Part shown: piece after piece, positions 20,753-32,489 of the stretch
Numbering within the stretch: position 1 is the stretch's first letter
How the letters are laid out: each line of letters opens with the position of its first letter
DNA from: Macrosoma leucophasiata
Lineage: Eukaryota; Arthropoda; Insecta; Lepidoptera; Hedylidae
Assembly: GCA_036365455.1 (NCBI GenBank)
Contig: JAWQUS010000004.1
Location: forward strand, 8,005,501 to 8,069,500
Reading direction: 5' to 3'
Length of the DNA stretch: 64,000 nt
Position numbers and translations under genes: made by a program
Notes under the pieces: generated by a model
What the model was told of the DNA's origin: nothing
The model's input: only the letters and a program-made list of their open reading frames with translations
Database searches by the model: none

Positions 20753-21019
20753 ATGGAAAGAAAAAATTGATGTCGATTCTGCGAGCTCAGGATAACCAGT
20801 GCAGCAACTTTACCACCGAACCTTTAGATTATTACATTTTTAACATAATATTTTATCACTGTATCCGAACCTAATTAATCCAACAATAAGCAGCTTAATT
20901 CAATCTAACAAGCAATTTAGCGTATGTAATTCTCGACCTACACCTATTTCTAATTGAAATATATTTGTTCGGCAGAAATCTTAATGCTCTATAAAGACTA
21001 ATAAACGATTATTGCACTA

Positions 21020-21485
21020 CAGGCCCTTGGGATAAGACTGAAATTTGCATGAGTTTTGAAGAAATTAACTATGTAATAGATTTACAATCAGTTATTCAAA
21101 ACGTCTCATCGGGCAATGAGTTTTAGTGTAAGTGGTTTATGTTCTTCCGTAAGGTATACATATAAGTAAGAAGTGTCTTTGGACATAATGCTAGCTAAAC
21201 CGTTGACATTTTATTTTCATCACCTTTCACTTATCATTAATAGGTGAGTGAAAAAGAATCACAGGCTTGGGATATGACTGAAAATTGCATGAGCTTCAAA
21301 GAAATTAACGATAATAATATAATAGATTTACAATCAGTTATTCAAGACGTCTCATCGGGCAATGAGTTTTAGTGTAAGTGGTTTATGTTCTTCCGTAATA
21401 TAATTAAGTAGGAAGACCGTTGAACCGTTAACATTATATTTTCATCATTCTTCACTTCTCATAAATAGGTGAGTAAGAAAGTATC
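21020..21485 (+). repeat. Direct duplication of about 240 bp, two copies
   Basis: Copy 1 starts at 21020 (CAGGCCCTTGGGATAAGACT) and copy 2 at 21262 (CAGGCTTGGGATATGACT). Both contain AATAGATTTACAATCAGTTA, ACGTCTCATCGGGCAATGAG and GTGTAAGTGGTTTATGTTCT. Small insertions and deletions separate them. No coding frame spans them. Confidence 0.85.
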
Positions 21486-22550
21486 GTTAGCTCGAAAAAC
21501 AATTGCACACATCACCACAGATTTTTATACAATCGATTAAAATTAAAATAAGCTGGTCCACATTTTATACAGTGCAATTCTGAGCACTCTGAGCAGAGCA
21601 GCTAGTTTTATGTATTAAGTATATGTTTTTTTGCCCACATTTCATCTAATAGAATATCATCTTTAGTGGTCCCTGCATTTTTATCTTAAAAACTTAAATA
21701 AGAAGTAGATATGGTTATTATAGTAATAATATTTTATGAGTATAATGACTATATTATGTATAAAAATAACAATAGTAGATATTAAAGGACCACTGCAGAT
21801 TAGATATGAAAAAATATTAATCGCACAACTAATTTTGATATACGAATAGTCGTTTCGTTTTGACATTTAACACCTATATTTTGATGTTACCCCTAGTTTG
21901 CACTAAAAACATTAAACGTGATGATGTTTCGCAACTCGTCGCATAAAATATATTGCGATATGTCTTGTTGCTTCTCGAGTTCACACTGCTGTCAACCTAT
22001 CATTTTAGTGAAATATCTCAAGATTTGTTGTTATCTGTTTGTTGTATCTGTGTTTACATTGACATAAAACATGTATTTTATTCATATTTGTCTACAGATT
22101 TGTCTAAGTTGACGTTTGCATTGTCGCTATACAAATTACACAATTTGTCTTATTTAGAGTTTTTTAAGTTTTCCGAACCATCTGGTAAACACGAGACACG
22201 TAGTAGTGGACAAGATCCGATACCCTGAGTACTGGATCTAACAACCTAATCAAACAACATGTTCCAAGACTTCTTATTGATAAAACTTGTTGCAATTCAA
22301 GTCTTTTGAATTGATTCCGCGATATGTGTTTTGCTTTTAGATGTTTCATGACAGTGCAAACGCGAAACAATACATTGTCAAGAAACAGGGATTTTAAAAT
22401 GTTAAGTGAATGTTTCATTAATGCAAACTCACGATTAGAAATCATGTTCAGCATTTTCAGCAATAAAATATTGAACATGCTTTCTTACACATAGTAAAAT
22501 GTTAAATGATCGTAAGACGAGAAACAATTGTGCTCATAAAATGCAATCAT
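21486..22550. other. 1 kb with no gene or repeat recognised
   Basis: AT-rich; only short chance frames. Confidence 0.35.
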
Positions 22551-22556
22551 GATATT

Positions 22557-22748
22557 TTAGACTTGGACGTGCTTTGCTTTAGTTGCGTCGATGCAAATTA
22601 TACCCGCACAAAAGTTCAGATCTTGCGCACATTTCACCACGATCGAAAGACTACGCACAATTAACTCTCTAGTGAAAATTCCATCTGTCGGTATCGTTGT
22701 TTTCCTGGGGGGCTGGCGGACCGCGAAACCACAACGATTGTTAGACAT
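22557..22748 (-). pseudogene. Weak candidate for a PIF/Harbinger transposase fragment
   Basis: A short minus-strand frame of 63 codons contains GIICIDATKAKHVQV near its end, which resembles the G-A-I-D-G-K-H-V motif around the first catalytic Asp of Harbinger transposases. The match is short, no second motif is seen, and composition is not decisive. A chance resemblance is quite possible. Confidence 0.15.
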
Positions 22749-22914
22749 CCGTTACAACTGACTGCGAGCGACAGTAGCCACTCCATTGTTGATAATGCAC
22801 CGCGATAGTCCCGCAATACATATCGACAAGTAACAAAAAGCCAGCTCGACTTTCATTATTCAAATCTTATTTCCGTTCGATCGCTTGCGACATCGATACG
22901 TAGTGTTCCGGCGT

Positions 22915-23130
22915 TAGGGATGCAAACGAAAAATAATTCTGAAACATCGATGCCTGCTTTTGTAAGTCATCAATGTTCGTCTATCGATTTTAATCTAAAC
23001 GATGTTGATAACATAGACATTATCGATAGGATGCAAACGAAACATAGTTCTGAAACATCGATGCTTGCTTTTGTAAGTTATTAATGTTCGTCTATCGATT
23101 TTCATCGAAACGATGTTGTTAACATTGAAA
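22915..23130 (+). repeat. 111-bp direct duplication rich in ATCGAT
   Basis: GGATGCAAACGAAA begins at 22918 and GGATGCAAACGAAA again at 23029. Both units contain TTCTGAAACATCGATGC and ATGTTCGTCTATCGATTTT. The junction holds TATCGATA (23021-23028), identical to the insect DRE core bound by DREF. Confidence 0.85.
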
Positions 23131-23416
23131 TGATGGTAGAGTTCCATAAGTAAGTAAAAGTAAGTACTCGAGGGCGTAAGCACCGCCGCGTTACCTAATC
23201 TATCTGTCGCCAAGTGGTAGTGTTCACTGTTCATCACTATCGTGTTCTGGTTAGATGATAATGTATGGCCCCCTAATCACTATCACAGAGACAAAACAAC
23301 AAAGGTTACAAAAGTGGCAACGCATCTGCATTTTGAGATCTGTTCTTTGGTGGTTGTCTATAGGCTGCAGTCATCACTTAACATCAACGTGAACTGCATG
23401 CTTGTTTGCAACAGAA
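23131..23416 (+). repeat. R1 SINE-like repeat, nearly full length
   Basis: Begins TGATGGTAGAGTTCCA, with a short AAGTAAGTAAAAGTAAGTA insertion. It contains CACCGCCGCGTTACCTAATC and ends GCATGCTTGTTTGCAACAGA without a clear A-tail. Confidence 0.8.
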
Positions 23417-24374
23417 AAGGATGTCCATAATGGTTTTGAAAATAAAATACTTTTATTGACATTACGGAACGTTTGGTCGACACTTCACGTGATCAGAAGA
23501 CTGATCTATTCTTTGCACAAACAATAAGCTTTGCCATTCAACGTGACAATTCGCCCAGTCTTCTCCCCAGAAGACTAGCCGAATTGTTACCACATGAGAG
23601 CGATGTGAAGTTCTACGATGCATGTTGATAAGTAGGTAAATTTATAGACTGTGTAATGACTGTTAATAGATTTTTAAAACAAAGGCGGTTAATGGTATTA
23701 TGGTACATTTTGTGTATATAGGTCTGTGTTTTATTAGTATCTTATGTAATTATTATTAATTTGATTCTCAATAAAGTTGTTCTCATATATAGGGCAAAAT
23801 GTTCACAGACGCCCGTGATGAGCCCGTATTGCTCTATGTTATGATGTAATAAATCATAATCATCACTTACAGATCGAGTAGAAACGTAAAACTGTCATCG
23901 ATAGATTTTTGGAACATCGATATATCAATACATTGATTTATTAATTCTCTTTACTATATTTACTTCCCTGTCCGGCGTGCCTGTAACCACTTAACAGATT
24001 TGGATGGTGTTATCACGAGTGATTAGATTTGGGAAGTTTTGAGTGTATACTTAATTACTCTTTAATCCCCTTCTGGTTCTCGACAGACCGTTAATGATAT
24101 CTGTAAGAGAATTATTTTGATAACGAGGCATGATTAGTTGAACAGTCAAAACCACATTGGCTGGTATCGTACATACAAAACTTAGGGCGGATATCACCAT
24201 TTGCTCTGAGAACTGAGTGTAATAAAACGCGGCTTAGGTTAAAACTTGCATCCAATTTCAACCTTATCACGAACAAATTTTCGTCTATGACATCCAAATA
24301 GAGTTATTGAACTTGTTTAAGAACGTAAAACGCGTTTTATTACGACGGTGAAATAGGCCCTTAGTCGTTGTAAT
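23417..24374. other. No gene or repeat recognised
   Basis: AT-rich sequence between two R1 copies. An AATAAAG at about 23770 and an ATCGAT cluster at about 23898-23935 are the only notable words. Confidence 0.3.
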
Positions 24375-25169
24375 ATTTTTTTTATGTATAGAAAGTGGCA
24401 AACAAGCATGCACTTCACATAAATGGAAAATGAATACTGCATCTACAAAAAATCCAGAGATCATAATGCGCTGGCACTTCTGAACTCCTGACTAGTGTTG
24501 GCAGGTGTCCCGATTTGCGCGGAACATCCCGATTTTCAGGGTTCTGGGGACTCGTCCCGATTAACACCTGATCAGGACGTTAAATGTCCCGATAAATCAA
24601 TCATCATCATTACCTCAACCGAAAGACGTCTACTACTAGACAAAAGACTGTCTAAAGGTAAATCATCTTTGCGTCCCGAGGCTTTTTATAAATCAACTAG
24701 CTGCTCCGACGAACCTCGTATCGCCTTAGAAGTATAAAAAAAAGTATGTCCAAAATATGTAAAAAAAAATATTTGGTGAATATCACAGGGATATAAAAAA
24801 TAGACTACAACCGATTCTCGTACCTACCAAATATGAAAATTTCATAATGATCGGTCCAGCCGTTTCGGAGGAGTATTATTAGAGATAAATTAATTAATTA
24901 GCTTGCTTTTTATCGTCCCGATTTTTACCCTGGGTCCCGATTTATTTTACCTGCCGTCCCGATTAATAACAAATTGGACCTGGCAACACTACTCCTGACC
25001 CATAAGCTTTTTGTCACTGTTACAGCAATTTCAGGGCATGTAAGGCCATACATTACCACCAAATCGACAAAAGATAGAAATCAACAAGTTACCATTTTGC
25101 GACAGACAATGCGAACCTACACCCTCGTACTGAAACCATAGAATAGAGAATCTGAAACTCTACCACCAG
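24375..25169 (-). repeat. R1 SINE-like repeat, minus strand, interrupted by a hAT-like element
   Basis: The left part (24375-24492) has the inverse A-tail (T-run), then AAAGTGGCAAACAAGCATGC. The right part (25000-25169) has GGCCATACATTACCA and ends CTCTACCACCAG, the inverse of the R1 start. Together they make one diverged R1 split by the insertion at 24493-24991. Confidence 0.75.
24493..24991. mobile_element. Non-autonomous hAT-like element, 499 bp
   Basis: Ends are TAGTGTTGGCAGGT and ACCTGGCAACACTA, inverted with one mismatch. The 8-bp target duplication CTCCTGAC lies at 24485-24492 and 24992-24999. Both subterminal regions hold direct copies of TCCCGAT (about 24508, 24529, 24555 and 24588 on the left; about 24916, 24935 and 24957 on the right). 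No transposase is encoded. Such repeated subterminal motifs are known as transposase-binding sites in hAT elements. Confidence 0.8.
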
Positions 25170-25195
25170 CAGGGGACCGTTCGTAAAATATATTT

Positions 25196-25494
25196 ACTGT
25201 TGGTAGAGTTCCAGTGTAGCAGCTCGAGGGCGGAGGCATCACCGCATTACCTAATTTATCTGCCGCTAAATGGTAGTGTTCAGCACTATCGTGTTCCGGT
25301 TATATGGAAATGTATGGCCCCGTAACAACTATCACAGAGACATAATAACTAAGGTCTCAGGGATGGCAACGCATCTGCATTTTGACCTCTGGTCTTTGTG
25401 TGGGTGTCTATAGGCTGCATTCATCACTTAACATCAATGTGAACTGCATACCTTATTGCCACCTGCCACTTATTTGCCACCAGCATAAAAAAAA
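25196..25494 (+). repeat. R1 SINE-like repeat, full length
   Basis: Begins ACTGTTGGTAGAGTTCCAGT. It includes ACTATCACAGAGACATAATA and ATCTGCATTTTGACCTCTGG, and ends TTGCCACCAGCATAAAAAAAA. The tail merges with the start of the R3 repeat. Confidence 0.85.
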
Positions 25495-26130
25495 CCGGAC
25501 AAGTGCGAGTTCGACTCGCGTGGTGAGGGTTCCGTAATTTAAATAAATATTTTCGAAAATATTACAGATTTAAAATGCAGGGACATAGAGGTTACGGTGG
25601 TGCCGGCAGGGGGGGTTACATTATTAAGAATTTTCGATTTAATTTGAATACTCAAACTTCTTATAGGTTTCCCAGTAATTTATAGACAAAGAACTATTTA
25701 CCACATTTTTTTCAAAATTTTAAGTTCAGTAGTTTCGGAGATAGGAGGGGGAATGGTCAATTTTCGTCGTTTTTCTTAAATAACTTCGAATTTGTTTATG
25801 CATTATTATAAAAAAATATATATCTGAGATGCTGCCAACAACTTCTTTGATTTGATATGTCACACGACACAGTATACGAATTTTTTTTTTTTTAATTTTC
25901 TGATTTACCCCCCAAAGTGGTCCCCCTGTTTAAAATTTATTATTTTACTTGACGTGTTCATCTTTGGGTCACCAACCAATTTACATATATTCATCAAATT
26001 TCAACTCAATCGGTCCAGTAGTTTCGGAGCAAATTGGCTGTAACAGACGGACAGACAGACAGACAGACAGACTGACGCACGAGTGATCCTATAAGGGTTC
26101 CTTTTTTCCTTTTAAGGTACGGAACCCTAA
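25488..26130 (+). repeat. R3 GACA-rich repeat, full length
   Basis: Begins AAAACCGGACAAGTGCGAG, then GAGGGTTCCGTAA. Near the right end come CAATCGGTCCAGTAGTTTCG, a GACA microsatellite (about 26046-26075), CCTATAAGGGTTCC and TACGGAACCCTAA. The GGTTCCGTA/TACGGAACC ends are inverted. It is a widespread lepidopteran repeat, with no coding frame. Confidence 0.8.
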
Positions 26131-26147
26131 TTACCACATATAAGTAA

Positions 26148-26327
26148 CTAGCTGTAGCCCGCGGCTTCGCCCGCGTGGATGTCGTTTAAAAAGGTAACCT
26201 ATTTTCTTTCTCAAAGTCAACTCTATCTCTGTACCAAATTTCATTAAAATCGGTTCAGTCGTTTGGACATGAAAAGGTAACAGACAGACAGACAGAGTTA
26301 CTTTCGCATTTATAATATTTGTAGGGA
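26148..26327 (-). mobile_element. Short non-autonomous Helitron, minus strand
   Basis: On the minus strand it begins TCCCTACAAATATTATAAAT after a host A and ends GGGCTACAGCTAG before a host T. A CGCGG/CCGCG stem lies just upstream of the CTAG end. The interior has a GACA microsatellite and CCGATTTTAATGAAATTTGG. At 180 bp it is an internally deleted, non-coding copy. Confidence 0.75.
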
Positions 26328-29300
26328 TTTTAAGAACAAAAATCTTAAAATTTTGATACATTTTTTACCTTTTTCAGTTCAACGTAGTCACCTAAAGAAG
26401 TAAATTTTACAGGTACATACATTTTAACGTAATTTTCTTCAAGAACCTGAAACATTAAAGACAATATTTCTTCAATTCATTTTAATGAACACAAATCAAC
26501 TCAGGAAAGGATTAGGTACCTATATAGATTGTTATTCAATCACACTAAAATTGCTTTACAAATCAACAGTCGTAATAACCGGCGAGTACAACATTCGCAA
26601 GGCAGTACTAAGTGCCCACTATCCCCGTTAAGGCCTGCGCAGACGACAAGCCGCAGAGCATCTCCAAAATATCAAAATAATAAAGGCCATTGCGAATTCG
26701 GCACGGACTGAATACACATAATATGCGATCAATCGTTCGCTGAAATTGATTAAAGCCGCGTAGTCATGGAACGTAATTTAATCACCTCGAAAATTGTTAT
26801 TTTAATCCCAAATTACAGTTTTTTTAGGCCAGAACAAGGCATTAAGATCCCTGTTTAGTATGGAAAAACGTGATAGTAAGATCGTCTCCAGGCCTAAGAT
26901 CTGGCTATAAACACGAGCCTTAATCTATGTGTGGTTGATACGACTTGGCTCTAAACCATATTACTCGTATTATCTTACGCCGGAAAAAAGTGTACACCGT
27001 TTATTGTCCTCGTCTACAAAGGCCTTAAACATTTCAACAGCAAATTGTGTGCATTTAAAGAGCCGGGCTGTAAGATTGCTGAGATAGCCCGTGCATTGTG
27101 AGGGCACACTCCGTAAATGCACTTCTAGTGAATGCTTAAACATTTTATCTGTGCCAAAGCTTTACACCGCATTTGTTTACGTAACAATCAATGTATAACT
27201 CATAATCTAATGCAGCAATCGTTATCGCCACCGCTTTGTAAAGTTAATTGGGGGTGAAGGCTCCATTTATGTTAATAATCTTTACGTAATAGTTGAGGAT
27301 TGAGGCTGACACGATCTTGATTGATTACTCGGTTAGGAAAGTCACGTCAACCAGTCCGAAGTCGAGCTAGTTTCAGCGAACGATACAATACCACTGAAGA
27401 TAAAAGACGTATCACATTTCGACCCGTTTAGATCAATAGTTCATAAATTACTTCAAGTAAAAAGATCAATCAATTGTTTTTAAAGTACGAACACGTTACC
27501 GACATTTATGAATCGATTTAAGTAGATATTTAGTTTTTAATTGTATGTTGTATGTATATAGTAAGCGATGAAGTGAACGCTGACAAGAATGTATTTGTAC
27601 CAAAAAGCTCTACGGCCTTTTGATAAATTTATAATATGTAAGTACCTACCTGACTACCTACTTATCCTAGGTATAACTGACCTTGTGCCCGCCAACACGT
27701 AAACTTATTTAACTATCATCAATGTGAACTATTTTCAGAAACCGGCTACAAGGAAGCAGACTGTCTGCTGTTTTACTGTACAAAGTTACTGTTTTTACAA
27801 TTCAAATGCTGGTACAAAATACTGCATTTATTTTTTCATTTAAGTTTTTGATAAGAAAAACACATTTGACTGATACTGACATAAATGTCACTTTTTGTAT
27901 TCCGGGCGAAGATTCAGTAAGAATGCTTATTCGATAAAAAAGTTTTATAGGCATCTTATTTTTAATAAACATACCCAATGTTTTCTTAAATCCGGCTTCA
28001 AAAATAGTATCGAAGTTAACTGCTTTCTAGATCCGATAAATCAAAGCAGTATCTTATCGAATAATAAAATAATCAGTGGAAGTTACACCAGTTTTGTGTC
28101 AAACCGCCTTTCCTGTTTATATAGCGTAATGTCTGAATTACATGAGAGCCTATTGATCATGTCCTTTGTCAAGAGCGTTTTAAAATTCATGACACTAAAG
28201 TCAGATCGTAAATCTTTGTCAGCTGTCACAGATCTCGTCACCTGCCTGAACTTCCTGTCGTGTCTCGAATGTTTAGTATCAAGTTAAATTTCACCACTAT
28301 TACTACATATTTAAATATTTTAAAACTATGTTGGATAAACAAAAAGTGAATAAACAAAAATGTTAAGAAGGCCTGATTTTAAAAATGACTTTCTAAAGTT
28401 TTATGTCCAATTAATTAAATATTAAGATGTGGAATATCGGGTCTTTTTAACAAAACGCCAAATGTTATTTTGAAATTTATCAAAGTTATGTACTTCTTAT
28501 TCAATTTTTTTATAAAGTACAATGGGTACGATTTCCAGGTTGGTTACTACAGAACTTTTGAAATCCCCAAACAAACACCTTACTTTACCTAATAAAATAG
28601 TTATATTTTTTTTTTCTTTTATTATTTCAATGTTATCTCACTAATCTCGCAAATCTAAATATACGTGACCACGTTTTTTCTATAAATGAATTAAATAATT
28701 TGAGAATGTTTTTTTAATGAAAATCAAATTCATTGTTAATGCTAAATCACAAATACTCAATGACTATTGCAAACATTAAATCACATTCATGTAAATATTG
28801 CACAATCATCACAGTCATCCTAACATACATCGCAGCAAATGAATAGTACATTCGCTTTCAAAGAACTTAGACTCTCACAAATCGAGTCATTCATTAGCCA
28901 GCAAAAGTATCACGAAAACTTACAGCTTGAACACTCATTTCCTTTGGTTTCCTTCTTTTTAATGTCTCCAATACTCACTTCAACGGCCAAATGCGTTATT
29001 TTATGATTATTTTCTTCTTTCTTTTACTCAAACTTCCCGTATTAATGAACTCTATGAATCAGTTCGAAATATCTATATATTTTCATTGCATAATTCACTT
29101 TTCTTTTTAATCATAACTTTATATGCAAACTTATTTTCACTACATCGATTTTACAAACAACGGAAGCTTCATATTCTGAAAATTAATTAACATTCAAATT
29201 CTGAAATTGAATACACAGAGTGACTCAACGATTTAACCTTTTTCACCATCGTAAAATACGATAGTAAAAATTCTTAATGGAGATATCCACAAGATTTGAG

Positions 29301-30053
29301 AGCCAACGTTTTCTCTTTCTTCTACGACCAAAAAATAATCACCTAGACTACACCGCATTTAAAGCGTCGTTTACAGTCTATTTAGACTCGTAAAAAAAGA
29401 AAGTTACATGCAGCGTTAAACACGGGAATTCGCCCAAATTACAGTTTAGTAGCGTTTTACTCTAATTGCGCAGATTCATCAAAAACATCGGATCGAGGGC
29501 GCACGGCAACCATGATACTGATTACTGGATCGCTGACAAAGACAGCCATTTAGATGGGAAAGTGGAAATTGTCCACAACAATAAAACTCTCCAAATAGTG
29601 CAATCAAACATTGTTCACGCTCTGTATTTTTATTTTTTTATTTTAAAAGTCTAAATATAGCCAAATACAGCTAACTACCTGGACACCTTACACGACATAG
29701 ACCATGCAATTGCTATCTAAAACTATAGTAGATTTGTTCCAAAAATACTTGTTTTTTACATCATGACAATTAACAGAAAATACTGCAGCCTATAGGCATA
29801 ACACGTAAAATTCAAAGAAATCAACGAGTGTTTTATGTTCAGCTATTTCACATTTTCGCAGCATAGCCGCATAGCGCATCTCTGGTGGAAAAGCACCATA
29901 AAGCTCCGGGGTACCTACTCGATACTGTAAAACAAGACTATAATAATGTTGTTTACTTTTATGTGAGTCCGAAACCAGAGTTTTTTTTCTAGCTTAGTGA
30001 TATGGCTTATTTATTTTTAGTTACATACACATTGGTAATTGGTAATACTGGTG
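26328..30053. other. 3.7 kb with no gene or repeat recognised
   Basis: AT-rich. The longest open frame (27895-28287, plus, 130 codons) does not begin with ATG at its first codon and shows no recognised domain. The minus strand also has a 66-codon open stretch here. I do not call either a gene. Confidence 0.3.
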
Positions 30054-30067
30054 TTCATTGAAATAAA

Positions 30068-30379
30068 CTGCCTCGGTAGCCTAGTGGTAGCAGGCCACTA
30101 CTACTACGCTGAGATCCTGGGTTCGAATCCCGGGTTGGGGGTTATCAGAGATAATGGTATAAAGTCCTTTATCTCTGGTTCTATTGGGATTTTTCATTTT
30201 CTGGTAATTTCCCAGTTCGTACCTCGAAGTTTGGTAATGTACCCGGAGATGTCAACAGGCTCGCCACCTGTTACATGGGCCAAAAACGTAACCGGCGAAT
30301 CGTGGGTGTTTGCATGTATGCTTGAATGCATGTATTTACCTCTGCCTACCCCTTCGGGATCACAGGCGTGAAGTTACGT
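30068..30379 (+). mobile_element. tRNA-derived SINE with 14-bp target duplication
   Basis: The head carries an A box (TAGCCTAGTGG, about 30077) and a B box (GGTTCGAATCC, about 30120) spaced as in a tRNA gene. The tail ends CTGCCTACCCCTTCGGGAT then CAGGCGTGA, a 3' end I recognise from lepidopteran SINEs. The target duplication TTCATTGAAATAAA is perfect, at 30054-30067 and 30380-30393. Full length, about 312 bp. Confidence 0.92.
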
Positions 30380-30411
30380 TTCATTGAAATAAAACTATTT
30401 CAATGAAACGT
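30376..30411. repeat. Perfect 16-bp inverted repeat next to the SINE
   Basis: ACGTTTCATTGAAATA and its exact inverse TATTTCAATGAAACGT flank the 4-base loop AAAC. The left arm overlaps the SINE's right target duplication. Similar words occur in the other R2 copies. Confidence 0.85.
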
Positions 30412-30550
30412 AAATTTTCGGATTTATCTCGCGTATATTAAACTAAAATGATTATTTAAAATCGAACCCGACGTTTGGTCGCTTTGCAGCTTCCGTGGTC
30501 TCGGGCAGATTGAGGTGGCATTTGTCTGACAGCAGTTTGAAAAATTATTA
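30395..30550 (+). repeat. Dispersed repeat R2, copy 2
   Basis: Contains TTTTCGGATTTATCTCGCGT, ATCGAACCCGACGTTTGGTC and GAGGTGGCATTTGTCTGACA, which match 505-640 and partly 50855-50935. No coding frame. Confidence 0.6.
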
Positions 30551-30699
30551 TGTGCATCTACCTCCATCTATTTCGCAAACGTCTTACGTAGCGTTCAAGG
30601 ATTAACACAGAAGTTACTAGTTTTAACTTGAGGTCAACCGACGGGGGTTGGCCTTTAATTCTACTGAGTATTGGATCCCATGTTGGTGACAATTGACTA

Positions 30700-30836
30700 G
30701 TGTTCATGTATCATCAATGACAACTGCAATCTATAGACATCTGCGTGAAAACCAGAGATCTCAATGCAAATGCATTATGACTTCTGAGACCTGAGTCAGC
30801 CATTGTGCTAGATCTTACGGGACCATACATTAAATT
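30700..30836 (-). repeat. R1 SINE-like repeat, minus strand, partial
   Basis: Contains CATCAATGACAACTGCAATC, AACCAGAGATCTCAATGCA and GACCATACATTAA, the inverse of R1 segments. Both ends are diverged. Confidence 0.6.
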
Positions 30837-32489
30837 AATGAGACGGTAGATCACGAGAGAGAAATAATGTATAAGATAGGAAATGCGTGAGGAACACCCC
30901 CCAGCTCCGTCTCTGAATCTGGAAACGTACCTACTTTCACAACCCAAAAAATCTATCGACTAATTTTCTGATCTGCAACGTAGCGTGTACGAATCACGGT
31001 CGGTACCTAACGGTTCGTGAAATGTCCCGAAATGACAGTTAATGACGACAGCGAGATTAAAAAGAAATAATAACAAAATTGGCTGCCGCATACCCGCTGC
31101 TAATGAACATGTACCATTTTATTGTAACGCTGGTGCATTTAAACATCCCATAGACCATAGAGTTTTGTTGTGAACACTCACTTTTTACAAACGGTAAAAT
31201 AATAAGCGCACTACTGACCTACTGTACGTAAGTAAATAAATTGTTGCCAGTATTTTTATGTATCTGTGTCATATAATAACTACGTTCTATTTGATAGGAA
31301 ATAAAATCGTTTCAAAGCAATTGTTATGCAAAAATATTTTTGATTACTTACAAATGCTCCATGCATTTTGACACCGTGACTGACAATAGTAAATCGAAAT
31401 GTAATCTTAAATGTTGATTTACTCATCAATCTACGTAATGTAAATGTAAGTTTAAATTATATTTATCAATATAAACGTCAATCATTTACGTAATTTTAAA
31501 TAATGAAGACCAAATTAACTGGAGCTGCCAAAAATAATAAGTAATTTTAATTATAAAATATGAAAGTGAGGTTAGCGCGGTGGACTTACAAACAAAGAGT
31601 ATGACGATAAGAAATCATCTCAAACTTTCACTGTTCTCTTCATTAATCAAACAAAATCCATATTATTATATATATAAATGAGGATAAACCTTATTAAACT
31701 AATGTCGGATTACTCCGCGGCTCCGATGGTATCTGAAATGAGACATGATTCGACATAAAGCTCCTTGTCTCACTACACCCACGCGTATTCTTGCGAATAT
31801 GTACCAAACGGGTCTCATTTTTTACATGAACGAAATCGCAAGTACACAATCCACGTTAATGATAAATAATTACTGCAGATAAAGGTTGACTTATAATTTA
31901 TATACCAAAAACACACAACATTTAACAGACAAACTTGGACCAATAGGATCAATTACAGTTAATTCTAGTTGTTTCTCCATGGTAAAGCTTATCCTGACTG
32001 TCTTCCAAACAACATATTTTTTCGTAGTATCTTATGAAATTGAAATTAATTTTATTGATCGTGTTGGTGCTATGATAGACATAGTCGGAGAGTAATTTAA
32101 CTATTAAAAAATATATATTTGCTAATTCATGAATGAACTCTGTGTTCTAGTAGTATTTAATCCAATTATATGCACAATATTAAACAACGTTGTAAGTTTT
32201 TCAAGGTGTTAAAGTATACATTTTAAATTTAATTATCTTAAAATCTATTCAAATAAAACCTTAAAATAAATTCTCTTATCGTCAGGGAAATTTTATGACA
32301 AGACTAACAACGAACGGTAGGTGCCTACCGGGATCGCGCAGCAAGTTGTGGTCAAGTGACCGTAACTTTTCTAATCACATTCTAAATAGGAAGAGAAGCA
32401 ATAGTAACTAAGATAAGAAATAATAACATTTTTCAATCATATTCTGGTTTTATTTTACCTCACAAAAGTTTTTGCAAAATCAAAGCTTT
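30837..32489. other. 1.65 kb with no gene or repeat recognised
   Basis: AT-rich, short chance frames only. Confidence 0.35.

Noticed and set aside
20599..20874. 91-codon frame containing an RTDRRTDRPT stretch
   Set aside because: It is the translation of the GACA microsatellite in repeat R3.
24495..24737. 80-codon frame inside the hAT-like element
   Set aside because: The translation is driven by the repeated TCCCGAT subterminal motif; no transposase motifs.
27895..28287. 130-codon open frame on the plus strand
   Set aside because: It does not start at ATG, has no recognised domain, and a competing open stretch exists on the minus strand. Likely chance.
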